DNA of 64,000 bases, taken from the NCBI GenBank assembly GCA_022839995.1, contig JALHIN010000010.1, positions 1 through 64,000 on the forward strand, read 5' to 3'. The notes beneath the pieces are model-generated. The model ran no database searches and was not told the origin of the DNA. It was given only the letters and a program-made list of their open reading frames with translations. Position 1 is the stretch's first letter. The number at the start of each line of letters is the position of its first letter. This document shows positions 52,844 to 60,812 of this stretch, one piece after another. The DNA is from 79-D21 sp022839995 (GTDB lineage Bacteria > Synergistota > Synergistia > Synergistales > 79-D21). Made by a program: the position numbers and the translations under genes.

Positions 52844-53467
52844 TTGGACGGTGCAAAAATGGATGAGGGTTCGATGACGGTCGGAGAAATCCTGAAGGCC
52901 ATGTCCGGTGAGGATTTGCCGCCGGCGATTCTGCAACTGGTGGATGAAATCAGATCCTGGATGGTTTCGGCGCTCAAGGGGGAGGGGCCCCTTTTTTCTG
53001 ACGAAGAATTCCTCTATGGATACGATGAGAGACGGTTTTCGGGAGATCCCGACTCGATTCTGTCCAGGCTTTCTTGGATCGAACCTTTCGCCGATCTCCT
53101 GCCGAACCTGGGAAAAGTACCGAAAAACCGGGATGCCGTTGTTCTTTGTCTCGGCCCCATGGACTTCGACGAGGGAATGCGGATGGCGATCGATCACGCG
53201 ATTCTGTTCGCAAGGGGACTTTGCCGAAGAGTGTGGCTGCTCTGCGACAGTTGGCTGGCTGAAGATGTCCTTCGCTATTTGCCGCATGTCCGTGCGCTCC
53301 AGGAACAGGGGGTCGTTCTTAGAGTCCTTCTCCTCAGCCCCTGGGGATGGGTTGAAATCCCGATCGGCAGGGATCCGGGGAGGGTTTCGGGCCTGAACTG
53401 GAAGAACGAGGCTAGGGGGTTCAACTTCGGGCAGATGAACAGGGGAGAAGACAGGAAGGAAAACTGA
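52844..53467 (+). CDS. Hypothetical protein
   Basis: No family is recognised. TTG 52844, with AAAGGGGGGG upstream, gives 207 residues. The N-terminal half is acidic and helical; the second half has strand-helix patterns (DAVVLCLGPMDFDEGMRMA, RVWLLCDSWLAEDVLRYL, VVLRVLLLSPWGWVEIPIG) that resemble a small Rossmann-like domain. No membrane segments or signal peptide. It stands alone, divergent from the isochorismatase gene. A longer start from 52715 would include poor coding sequence. Confidence 0.65.
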   Translation: MDGAKMDEGSMTVGEILKAMSGEDLPPAILQLVDEIRSWMVSALKGEGPLFSDEEFLYGYDERRFSGDPDSILSRLSWIEPFADLLPNLGKVPKNRDAVVLCLGPMDFDEGMRMAIDHAILFARGLCRRVWLLCDSWLAEDVLRYLPHVRALQEQGVVLRVLLLSPWGWVEIPIGRDPGRVSGLNWKNEARGFNFGQMNRGEDRKEN

Positions 53468-53491
53468 TCTTGGGCTTCGGGACCGTGAATC

Positions 53492-53523
53492 AGGAGGGGG
53501 GCGCTTGAAAGCGCCCCCCTCCT
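53492..53523. terminator. 13-bp hairpin between convergent genes
   Basis: A perfect 13-bp stem (53492-53504 with 53511-53523) separates the hypothetical gene (+) and the MoaD/ThiS-like gene (-). No T-run on either side. Confidence 0.5.
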
Positions 53524-53540
53524 CGTTCAGCGATGATTCA

Positions 53541-53738
53541 CTACCCGCCGCTGACCATGTGGATCGCCTGGACGACGGCTCCGTCAGGGACCGTAGTTGT
53601 ACGAAACTCGTTCTTCGGAACGGGCTTGTCGTTGATCCATACCCCGATCATCCGGAACGTGTACCGTTTCGCGTCCAGGACATCCTGAACCGTCATGCCG
53701 GGTTTCCAGTCAAGCGGCTCTCCGTTTACGGTGATCAT
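53541..53738 (-). CDS. MoaD/ThiS-like sulfur carrier protein
   Basis: A 65-residue ubiquitin-fold protein ending in MVSGG, the di-glycine tail that is thiocarboxylated in MoaD and ThiS. The start ATG follows directly after the stop of the AOR gene, which argues for co-expression and for a role in tungstopterin synthesis for that enzyme. A ThiS role cannot be excluded. Confidence 0.88.
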   Translation of the reverse strand: MITVNGEPLDWKPGMTVQDVLDAKRYTFRMIGVWINDKPVPKNEFRTTTVPDGAVVQAIHMVSGG

Positions 53739-55904
53739 CTACTCGAACATGTCCTCCGGCTTGCTGTATTTTTCGACGACCGCCACGACTTCGGGGTAGT
53801 CGATGCCGAGCCTCTTGAGGGTTTCCACGGTCGGGATTCCCTTCTTGTTCCAGCCCCGGCGCTTGTAAACCGCCATCTTCAATCCTTCCCACATTCCAAG
53901 GCGGTATTCCTGCAGTTTTTTGATCTTTTCCTCGGTCGAGAGGGCTGCGGGATCGATCCCGATTTCCTTCAGCTTGCCATCGTAGTAGTCCTTTCGGGCA
54001 TCCCATTCATCCGGGAAAACCGGGCCGAGGGCTCGAAGCGGGATGTTGTGAGACGCATCGCCCTGTTTCATTCGGACCTGGAAAACCCGCTGGAAGTTGT
54101 AGACCTTTTCGGACATGGTGATGATGTCTTCCTTCCGAATGTTTTTCCCGGTCACGGCATTGAAGATGTCGACGTAGTTCTGTACGTGCTCCGGCACCTT
54201 CGCGGCCTCCTTGGGCTCGTTGACGATGCGGTTGTTGGCCGGTTCAACGTCGTTCCAGGGGAGCTTGCACAGGCCAACGAGGGAGAACCAGGTCCGGAAG
54301 TTCGGGAAGTAGTGGAGCGCTTCTGCCTTGTCCTCGAACGTGGGGAGCTGCTTGTTGACCATGTCCATGAAAATGAGCCAGGCCTCGTCATGCTGCGGGC
54401 CCTTCAATGTCAGGTAGTAGCCGCCCCACTGCGCGATCGACTCTTTCGGAACATATTCGGAGGTTTCAACACCCTGTCCTTCCATTCCGATCGCTTCCAT
54501 GGTCTTGGCATCCGCCTTGTATTTTTCCGCAAAGGCCTTCTTCATGTAGCGGATCCCCTTGGCCACGATGGACGCAAATTCGTCCGTCCCAGCAGCCATC
54601 CGGTGGATCAGTTCCATGATGTCGTCCTTGTTCCCGAACTTCAGGTCAAGGCCGTTCGTTTGTTCCTTGTTGATCAGGCCCAGCTCGTAGCATTCGCAGA
54701 CGAAAGCCAGGGAGGTCCCGAGAGAAATGGTGTCAAGTCCGTAATGGTCGGCGTAGAAATTCGCCTCGATCGTCCAGAGGGGATCGTAGACTCCGATGTT
54801 GGATCCCAGCGAAGCGACCGTTTCGTATTCCGGGCCGTCCACGGTAACCTTTTCACCTTTGCAAGGCCCGGTTTGGACGGTGAAACCGTCTACGGCCTTT
54901 GCACAGGACATCGAGCATCCATACCAGCAACCGTCGGGCATTCCCTGGGTAAAGAGACGTTCATAGACGGCAGAGTGGATTTTTGAGATCTCGGCCGGGT
55001 TTTGTCCGAACTTGTAATTGTGGGTCGGCAGGAGGTGATATTCGTCCATGATCTCGTTCAGGTGGGCGGTGCCGACCTTCCGCATCTTGCACTGGACGTC
55101 GTCGAGGTCGTGGATTTCCTTGTGAAGCTTGACGCCGACCTTCTGCAGCGTGTCCAGATCGACAACGTTGTTGAGGTTCCCCCCCATTTTCGAGAACTTG
55201 ACAACCAGCGCGGCGATTTTCTTGTCCCGCATGATGGATCCGCCGCCACCGCGCCCGGCCTGCTTCAGGCGAGCCACCTTTCGCCGGGGATCGTAGAAAC
55301 TCATGTTCATGCAGCCGTAATACGAGGTTTCTGCAGCTTTCCCTGCAGACACGACGGAAATATTCCGCTTGTCGGCCTCGTCAACGGCGAAATATTCGTG
55401 GAGCGCCTCGGTGACTGCGTAGGCATTCAGGTCCTGCAGGTTGGACTCGAGGATCTGGATTTTCCCCTCATCGCCATTGATGAAGAGAATGATGTCCTTT
55501 TCAGCTTTTCCCTGGATCTCGACGGCATCGAATCCGCTGAACTTGGAAAGGGGCCCCCAATAGCCTCCGGAGTTGCTGTCATAGGTCTGGCCCGAAAGCG
55601 GAGAGATGAAGGCCGCATAGCACTTCCCGGCGCCTGGATACTGGGTGATCCCGCAGAGCGGTCCCCCGGAAAGGACGATCTCGTTTTCGGGATCGTTCCA
55701 TTTCGTCGTGTCCTTGACTGCATCCCAGAGCAGCTTGAGGTCGAATCCACGGCCGCCCGTGAAAGTGTCGATCATATCCTGGGAAACATCCTTGATCTCC
55801 ATGCGCGGTTCGCCGACATGGACGTAAAGGGTCTTGCGCGTGTAGCCCTTGTCAATCGGGGCGGGAGTATAGGTCCATTCCGCCAGCACTTTCATCTTTT
55901 CCAT
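53739..55904 (-). CDS. Tungsten-dependent aldehyde:ferredoxin oxidoreductase family protein
   Basis: A 721-residue AOR-family enzyme. It has the N-terminal AOR domain (GGRGFDLKLLWD, GPLCGITQYPGAGKCYAAFISPLSG), the pterin-binding GYWGPLSKFSGFD, cysteines in CWYGCSMSC for a 4Fe-4S cluster and GPEYETVASLGSN. It oxidises aldehydes (from amino-acid-derived 2-oxoacids) to acids with ferredoxin reduction, or a related reaction. ATG 55904 is 12 bases after AAGGAGG. It lies between the polyferredoxin and MoaD/ThiS-like genes. Confidence 0.93.
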   Translation of the reverse strand: MEKMKVLAEWTYTPAPIDKGYTRKTLYVHVGEPRMEIKDVSQDMIDTFTGGRGFDLKLLWDAVKDTTKWNDPENEIVLSGGPLCGITQYPGAGKCYAAFISPLSGQTYDSNSGGYWGPLSKFSGFDAVEIQGKAEKDIILFINGDEGKIQILESNLQDLNAYAVTEALHEYFAVDEADKRNISVVSAGKAAETSYYGCMNMSFYDPRRKVARLKQAGRGGGGSIMRDKKIAALVVKFSKMGGNLNNVVDLDTLQKVGVKLHKEIHDLDDVQCKMRKVGTAHLNEIMDEYHLLPTHNYKFGQNPAEISKIHSAVYERLFTQGMPDGCWYGCSMSCAKAVDGFTVQTGPCKGEKVTVDGPEYETVASLGSNIGVYDPLWTIEANFYADHYGLDTISLGTSLAFVCECYELGLINKEQTNGLDLKFGNKDDIMELIHRMAAGTDEFASIVAKGIRYMKKAFAEKYKADAKTMEAIGMEGQGVETSEYVPKESIAQWGGYYLTLKGPQHDEAWLIFMDMVNKQLPTFEDKAEALHYFPNFRTWFSLVGLCKLPWNDVEPANNRIVNEPKEAAKVPEHVQNYVDIFNAVTGKNIRKEDIITMSEKVYNFQRVFQVRMKQGDASHNIPLRALGPVFPDEWDARKDYYDGKLKEIGIDPAALSTEEKIKKLQEYRLGMWEGLKMAVYKRRGWNKKGIPTVETLKRLGIDYPEVVAVVEKYSKPEDMFE

Positions 55905-55933
55905 AAGTTGCCCAGCCCTCCTTTTAAAAATCC

Positions 55934-56320
55934 CTAATCGTTGACGAGCACCAGGGCCTGGGTGGGACAAGCCCTGGCACAGAGGCCGCAAGCCACGCAC
56001 TTGAAGGGCTCGGTCTGCTTTGAAGCGGCGTAGAGCATGTTCCCCGTGGGGCAGAAACCAACGCACATCAGGCAGGACGTACATTTCGACTTGTCCAGCT
56101 GGACGACCCCATTTTTATCCCGGTACAAAGCTTCGGTCGGGCAGACAGCCATGCAGTCCCCACACTGGTTACAGACACTGATGTTTTGCCCGGCACCCGG
56201 ATTGGTTACCACGACCCGGGAAAGAGCAGGGTTCTCCTCCTTGAAATACGTCTTGGAGCAGGTTTCCATGCACTTGCCGCAGTTGATGCATTTTTCCACG
56301 TACGTCTTGAGCCACCTCAA
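55934..56320 (-). CDS. Four-cluster ferredoxin, likely AOR electron acceptor
   Basis: A 128-residue polyferredoxin with four CxxCxxCxxxC-type sites: CINCGKCMETC, CNQCGDCMAVCP, CTSCLMCVGFCP and CVACGLCARACP. It probably carries electrons to or from the AOR encoded next to it. TTG 56320 follows GGGGGGA by five bases. It is the first gene of the three-gene operon. Confidence 0.92.
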   Translation of the reverse strand: MRWLKTYVEKCINCGKCMETCSKTYFKEENPALSRVVVTNPGAGQNISVCNQCGDCMAVCPTEALYRDKNGVVQLDKSKCTSCLMCVGFCPTGNMLYAASKQTEPFKCVACGLCARACPTQALVLVND

Positions 56321-56375
56321 AATGATCCCCCCTTGTTCGGTCTGGACACTTGTCCTCATCTCGACGGCAAGATTA

Positions 56376-56404
56376 AGTATACTGAAGGGGGGGAGCAAGC
56401 GCAA
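56376..56404 (-). promoter_or_regulatory. Promoter for the AOR operon
   Basis: On the minus strand, -35 TTGCGC (56404-56399) and -10 TATACT (56381-56376) are 17 bases apart, about 55 bases before the first gene. It is divergent from the tRNA-Pro promoter. Confidence 0.5.
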
Positions 56405-56424
56405 GATTGCACAAACCCCTTCGA

Positions 56425-56453
56425 TTGACGGTGCCCCGCAAGGGTGCTAAAAT
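56425..56453 (+). promoter_or_regulatory. Promoter for tRNA-Pro
   Basis: TTGACG (56425-56430) and TAAAAT (56448-56453), 17 bases apart, with TG before the -10 (TGCTAAAAT). The start of transcription would be about five bases before the mature tRNA. Confidence 0.75.
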
Positions 56454-56464
56454 TCGCTGGCAAC

Positions 56465-56542
<78 letters not shown>

Positions 56543-56551
56543 GGCCAAGAT

Positions 56552-56582
56552 CGGGATCCGGGAAACCGGATCCCGTTTTTTT
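56552..56582 (+). terminator. Intrinsic terminator after tRNA-Pro
   Basis: A perfect 10-bp stem (56552-56561 with 56566-56575) with a GAAA loop is followed by seven T residues. Confidence 0.88.
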
Positions 56583-56603
56583 GGCGACCCTTACTGACCT
56601 TTA

Positions 56604-56632
56604 TTGACGTTTCTGCCAAGAACGAGTAAAAT
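56604..56632 (+). promoter_or_regulatory. Promoter placed to give a leaderless smpB mRNA
   Basis: TTGACG (56604-56609) and TAAAAT (56627-56632) are 17 bases apart. The predicted start of transcription, six or seven bases after the -10, coincides with the smpB ATG at 56639. No ribosome site precedes that ATG. Both facts fit a leaderless or nearly leaderless message. Confidence 0.7.
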
Positions 56633-56638
56633 ACAAGC

Positions 56639-57127
56639 ATGGGCGATCAGGGGCCGAGAGAAGAAGAAAAAACCGTAGCACAAAACCGGAAAGCAAGACA
56701 TGAGTATTTCATCCTGGAAACCTACGAAGCCGGGATCGTCCTGACAGGAACCGAGATCAAATCGGTCCGGGAGTCGCGGGTGAACCTGAAGGATGGTTAT
56801 GCCCGCATCGAAAATGGAGAGCTATGGCTATACAAGGTCCATATTTCCCCTTACGAAAAAGGGTCATACTACAACCCAGACCCGGACCGGAACCGAAAGC
56901 TCCTGATGAAAAGACACGAGATCATCCGCCTGGGGTCAAAACTCCATGAAAGAGGATTGACGCTGGTCCCCTTGAGGATTTACATAAAAAACCGGCGGTG
57001 GGCCAAGGTGGAGTTGGCCCTGGTGAAGCACAAGACAAAAGGAGATCAGCGCGATTCGATTGCTGAGCGCGATGCTGAGAGGGAAATGGCCCGAGCAGTG
57101 AGGCGCCGGCGGGAGGAAAGCGATTGA
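56639..57127 (+). CDS. smpB: SsrA-binding protein SmpB
   Basis: A 162-residue trans-translation factor that binds tmRNA and delivers it to stalled ribosomes. The core begins VAQNRKARHEYFILETYEAGIVL and has GTEIKSVRESRVNLKDGYARI, with a basic C-terminal tail. ATG 56639 is the only sensible start, as no other ATG, GTG or TTG lies close to the family N-terminus. The tmRNA gene follows four bases after its stop. Confidence 0.96.
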   Translation: MGDQGPREEEKTVAQNRKARHEYFILETYEAGIVLTGTEIKSVRESRVNLKDGYARIENGELWLYKVHISPYEKGSYYNPDPDRNRKLLMKRHEIIRLGSKLHERGLTLVPLRIYIKNRRWAKVELALVKHKTKGDQRDSIAERDAEREMARAVRRRREESD

Positions 57128-57131
57128 GATT

Positions 57132-57479
57132 GGGGGCGACTGGTTTCGACGGCAGTCGGAGGGCCGAGAGGAGCGAGCCAAGATTCCCGAGACCTTGTAA
57201 AACGCGGGGCAAAAAAGAAGTGCCAACGAAAACTACGCACTGGCTGCCTAAAGAGTAGCCACGTCGATAAGAGCCTTTGCCCTTCGGGTTCTTAAAGACG
57301 TCAGACAGGAGGGCCGCTCCGGAGGAACTGCACCCGCACTCCGGCTAAGACAAGGGAGCTGGGGAGGAGAGATCCGGTCACCGGGAGCTCGAATCCGACA
57401 CGAAATCGGTGACTACGCTCGTAGAGCCTGTCTGGTTGGCCACTGTCGGACCGGAGTTCGATGCTCCGCGCCTCCACCA
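57132..57479 (+). ncRNA. ssrA: Transfer-messenger RNA (tmRNA)
   Basis: The 5' end GGGGGCGACTGGTTTCGAC and the 3' tRNA-like end GTTCGATGCTCCGCGCCTCCACCA (read in parts) are typical, and the acceptor stem pairs 57132-57138 with the last bases before the ACCA. The tag frame at 57222-57251 reads ANENYALAA then stop, preceded by A-rich sequence. Length is about 348 bases with an encoded CCA. Confidence 0.97.
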
Positions 57480-57487
57480 GCTTGAAA

Positions 57488-57531
57488 GAAGGCCGTTCCC
57501 GCCCAAGGCGGGAACGGCCTTCTTGTTTTTT
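57488..57531 (+). terminator. Intrinsic terminator after tmRNA
   Basis: A 16-bp stem (57488-57503 with 57507-57522) with a 3-base loop is followed by a T-rich tail TTGTTTTTT. Strong terminator for the smpB-ssrA unit. Confidence 0.88.
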
Positions 57532-57546
57532 ATCAAAGGAAGCCAG

Positions 57547-57975
57547 TCAGAACCTTGACAGGACCCATTTTCTGCAGGCTTGCAGGAAGATCCCGTAAGG
57601 CCTTCCGGCCAGCGCAAAGAAAACGGTCATACTTCCCGCAGAAAGGATCATTTGTCGTAAAGACGCCCCGGCAATCATCAGGACGATGCCGTAGAGCGGA
57701 ACCTGAAAGGTGAGGAAGGAAACGGAGTCGGCAACCGCCGCCTGAAACCAGGAGTCCTGCCTGAGCCGCAGGATCTTGAGCAGCCCGTCCCTGTAAATTC
57801 CGTATGCCCGCCCGGTGAGGAGGTTGGTCGGAACCGCCGCGAGGCGCGCCGTTAAAGATTGGCCGAAGGTCAATCCAGCCAGGCCGATCTCGATGCTCAT
57901 GCAAAGGATGGCCGAGAAGACGGTCATTGAAAGCGTGTCTGCTAAAAAAAGCCCCCAGCGGAGGTTTTTCCCCAT
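57547..57975 (-). CDS. alaE: L-alanine exporter AlaE
   Basis: A 142-residue membrane protein of the AlaE family, with four hydrophobic helices. The characteristic pattern LADTLSMTVFSAILCMSIEIGLAGLTFGQSL, RLAAVPTNLL, YGIYRDG and VSFLTFQVPLYGIVL can be followed in parts. It exports excess L-alanine, a common product in amino acid fermenters, which fits the symporter and alanine racemase in the same window. It ends close to the tmRNA terminator. Confidence 0.85.
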   Translation of the reverse strand: MGKNLRWGLFLADTLSMTVFSAILCMSIEIGLAGLTFGQSLTARLAAVPTNLLTGRAYGIYRDGLLKILRLRQDSWFQAAVADSVSFLTFQVPLYGIVLMIAGASLRQMILSAGSMTVFFALAGRPYGIFLQACRKWVLSRF

Positions 57976-57979
57976 GACC

Positions 57980-58492
57980 CTAGAAGAGGGTTCTCAGGAA
58001 ACGAACGGCGTCCTCGTAATCAGGCTCGTTTGACTGCTCCGGTACGATCTGCACGTACCGGACGGTGTTTTCTGAATCGACGATGAAAATCGACCTGGCC
58101 AGGAGACGCAATTCCTTGATCAGGACACCCCAGGCGGAGCCGAATGAGGCATCACGGTGATCCGAAAGGGCAATTGCCCTGTCGATACCGGATGCCGCGC
58201 AAAAACGGCGAATGGCGAACGGCAGGTCCATCGACATGTTGATTACGACCGTATTTTCGGATAGATTCGTCACGTTTTCGTTGAACCAATGGATCTGGAG
58301 ATCGCAGATTGGTGTGTCGAGCGAAGGAGTAACGGAAAAGACCTTGGTCTTTCCCTCAAAATCCCCAAGCTTCCTGGGCGCAAGGTTCTGGTCCACAACG
58401 GAAAAGTCCGGTGCCTTGTCGTTGGGCTTGAGTTCGGGTCCCACCAAAGTGAGAGGATTTCCCTTCATGGTGATGACTCCGGTTCTTTCCAT
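57980..58492 (-). CDS. tpx: Thiol peroxidase (Tpx)
   Basis: A 170-residue 2-Cys peroxiredoxin of the Tpx type. The peroxidatic Cys is in SLDTPICDLQ and the resolving Cys in RRFCAASGID. It reduces hydroperoxides with electrons from thioredoxin. ATG 58492 follows GGGGGTG by six bases. It is just upstream of alaE (4 bases), so the two may be co-transcribed. Confidence 0.94.
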   Translation of the reverse strand: MERTGVITMKGNPLTLVGPELKPNDKAPDFSVVDQNLAPRKLGDFEGKTKVFSVTPSLDTPICDLQIHWFNENVTNLSENTVVINMSMDLPFAIRRFCAASGIDRAIALSDHRDASFGSAWGVLIKELRLLARSIFIVDSENTVRYVQIVPEQSNEPDYEDAVRFLRTLF

Positions 58493-58544
58493 TCTTTTCA
58501 CCCCCAGGCGGAATATGGAGTAAAGTCTAGCATGATCCGATCCC

Positions 58545-59537
58545 TTAAAAGTGAACAACCGTTCCGATTCCCTTTTTTTCTGCCCGGTTCAAAGCCATGG
58601 CTGCGACCATCAGGTCCTGGATGGCCATCCCGGTAGCGTCGAAAAGGGTTATTTCCTCCGCTGAGAGACGTCCCGGTTTCATCCCCTCCAGGACGGTCCC
58701 GATCTCCGTGATCCTTTCCGCGGGCACAAGTCCAAGTTTGGCCGCGTGCTGGCACTCACCCTTTGCGACTACCTGGGTTGCGGAATCCGCGAAAACTTTG
58801 GCGGAAGCGACGAGTGCCGGTTCGAGTTCCTGTTTCCCGGGCATATCGGCTCCAATGGCGTTGATATGAGTTCCGGGGGAGACCCACTCCTTTTTCAGGA
58901 AGAATTCACGCGATCTCGTGCAGGTGATGATCAGGTCAGACTCTTCCGTTGCACGGGATAGCCCGGAAAATGGGACCGCCTGCAGCTTGAAACGGGGATA
59001 GAGGGCCTGCTGTTCCTCAACGAACCTTGCGGACTGGCTTTCGAGGATATCGGCGACCAGTATGGTTTCAAGTTGCGGCATGGCAAAGGACAAACCCAGA
59101 AGCTGGGCTCTACCCTGGTTTCCTGCCCCAACGATGAGAGCCGTTCGGCTATCCTTTCGCGCGAAGGTCCTGGCTCCTATCGCCCCTGCCGCTCCGGTGC
59201 GCAAAAAAGTTACCGGAGTCCCGTCAAGGATGCCTAGGGGCTGCTGTCGATCCACGTCCATGACGATGATGAGCCCTGCAAGCGGGGGCAAGTTCCGAGC
59301 CGGGTTTTCAGCGCACCACCCGAGCATTTTCATGCCGAATACCCCGGCTCCTGCGAGGTGACCGGCTTTCAAGTCCATTTCCCGTTTTCCGGGCTCGAAC
59401 TGGTGAACGATGACGGGAAAGACTCCGGCTTCACCCCGGGAAAAAAGGCGGTAGGCCTGTTCGACTCCCTCGATGGCTTCTGGAATGCCCACCAGTTTTT
59501 CAAAATGGGAGCGATCCAGCAGTCTCAACGGATACAT
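58545..59537 (-). CDS. Ornithine cyclodeaminase/mu-crystallin family protein
   Basis: A 330-residue NAD(P)-binding enzyme. The Rossmann motif LIVGAGNQGRAQLLG, the catalytic Lys in MDLKAGHL and the HINAIGADMPGKQEL motif are typical of ornithine cyclodeaminase, alanine dehydrogenase-like and ketimine reductase members. The substrate is not decidable. ATG 59537 lies five bases after the stop of the adjacent aminotransferase. A longer reading frame upstream overlaps that gene and is not real. Confidence 0.88.
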   Translation of the reverse strand: MYPLRLLDRSHFEKLVGIPEAIEGVEQAYRLFSRGEAGVFPVIVHQFEPGKREMDLKAGHLAGAGVFGMKMLGWCAENPARNLPPLAGLIIVMDVDRQQPLGILDGTPVTFLRTGAAGAIGARTFARKDSRTALIVGAGNQGRAQLLGLSFAMPQLETILVADILESQSARFVEEQQALYPRFKLQAVPFSGLSRATEESDLIITCTRSREFFLKKEWVSPGTHINAIGADMPGKQELEPALVASAKVFADSATQVVAKGECQHAAKLGLVPAERITEIGTVLEGMKPGRLSAEEITLFDATGMAIQDLMVAAMALNRAEKKGIGTVVHF

Positions 59538-59542
59538 GACCG

Positions 59543-60661
59543 TCAGGAATGATACCGGGCCAGGGTTCTGTCGATTCGCTCGAGCCCCCTGGCGAGGAAG
59601 TTTTTCTCCACTCCGAAGTTCATCCGCAAGTGCCCTTCGATGCCGAAACAACTTCCGGGAATGACGAAGACGCTTTCGTTTTTCACCATGTCCATGACAA
59701 GGTCCCAGGAGGGAACCGAAAGATCGAATTTCACGAAGGCGAAACAACCGGCCTGGGGCGGCGTAAAGGAGAGGATACCCTTGTGCGAGTTCACCCAGTC
59801 CGTGAAGGTTGCGAGGTTCTGTCGGACGATCTCGCGGTTGCGCCTGAAGATGCGGGCACGCATTTCCGGTTTTAGGGCACGGGTGGCGAGCATGTCGCTG
59901 AATGTGGTTACGGTAGTCGAAAGGTAGTCGTGGTAAAACCAGGCTTTTTCAACGATTTCCCTCGGTCCGGCGATCCAGCCGACCCTCAGTCCGGGAAGTC
60001 CGAAGGATTTGGAAAGGCCGCTGATGACGATGACCTTTTCGTAAAGTCCCCAGAAGCTTGGAGTCATCTCCTCTCCCTGCTCGGCCCCGCGGTAAACCTC
60101 GTCGGAAAGGAGATAGGCCCCGACGCTTTCCGCGACCTTGACCACTTCCAGCATCTGCTCTCTCGAAAGCACGGTCCCTGTCGGGTTGTTCGGGTTGCAC
60201 ACGCAGATCAGCCTGGTTTTCGGCGTAACGGCCGCCTTCAGGCTGTCCACGTCAAGGGACCAATTCCTGGCAGGGTCAAGGTTGAAGTTGCGGACGACCG
60301 CTCCGTTTGCTTCCACTACGTGGGACAGAAGCATGAAGTTCGGAAGCATGAAGGCGACTTCGTCCCCGGGGTCGATCAGGCTCCAGGCCAGCAGGTAGAG
60401 GGCCTCCGCAGACCCGTTGGTGATAAAGACGCTTTTCGGGTCCATCCCTTCGTAAAAGCTTGCCACGGCCTCACGGAGATGCGCCGTCCCGGCGGTGTGG
60501 ACATACTTGAGATGGAGGTTGTTGTAGACGTCCTCCATCTCTTCAGGCGTCAGGATTTCACGAATGAACATTGGGTAGATCCCCGAGGCGCTCAAGTCGT
60601 ATTCAACTTCGTTTTGGAAACGAGCAAGCGTTCTTTCAAGCTTGAATTCTGCGATCTTCAA
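59543..60661 (-). CDS. Class I/II PLP-dependent aminotransferase
   Basis: A 372-residue fold-type I aminotransferase. The motifs are NGSAEALYLLAWSLIDPGDEV, CNPNNPTGTVLS, LLSDEVYRG and the PLP lysine in GLSKSFGLPGLRVGW. TTG 60661 follows GGAGGGG by six bases and was preferred over upstream ATGs at 60751 and 60703. It is paired with the ornithine cyclodeaminase-family gene, suggesting a two-step amino acid interconversion. Substrate unknown. Confidence 0.9.
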   Translation of the reverse strand: MKIAEFKLERTLARFQNEVEYDLSASGIYPMFIREILTPEEMEDVYNNLHLKYVHTAGTAHLREAVASFYEGMDPKSVFITNGSAEALYLLAWSLIDPGDEVAFMLPNFMLLSHVVEANGAVVRNFNLDPARNWSLDVDSLKAAVTPKTRLICVCNPNNPTGTVLSREQMLEVVKVAESVGAYLLSDEVYRGAEQGEEMTPSFWGLYEKVIVISGLSKSFGLPGLRVGWIAGPREIVEKAWFYHDYLSTTVTTFSDMLATRALKPEMRARIFRRNREIVRQNLATFTDWVNSHKGILSFTPPQAGCFAFVKFDLSVPSWDLVMDMVKNESVFVIPGSCFGIEGHLRMNFGVEKNFLARGLERIDRTLARYHS

Positions 60662-60812
60662 ACGGATCCCCTCCGTAAGAGCGAAAAGTGACTGTCTTTC
60701 CATCCTAGGGGCCGATTCTAGGGAAGTCAAACCCATCTTTCTCAGGCGCACCCCTGTTGTCCGTTCCTACCTTGAAAGAGCAAGGTTTTCGTGGGTGACA
60801 TCAAGAATGTTT

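Noticed and set aside
53505..55937. Long plus-strand reading frames (493 and 311 codons) opposite the AOR gene
   Set aside because: They are antisense to a well-supported AOR-family gene, lack ribosome sites and show no family-like sequence.
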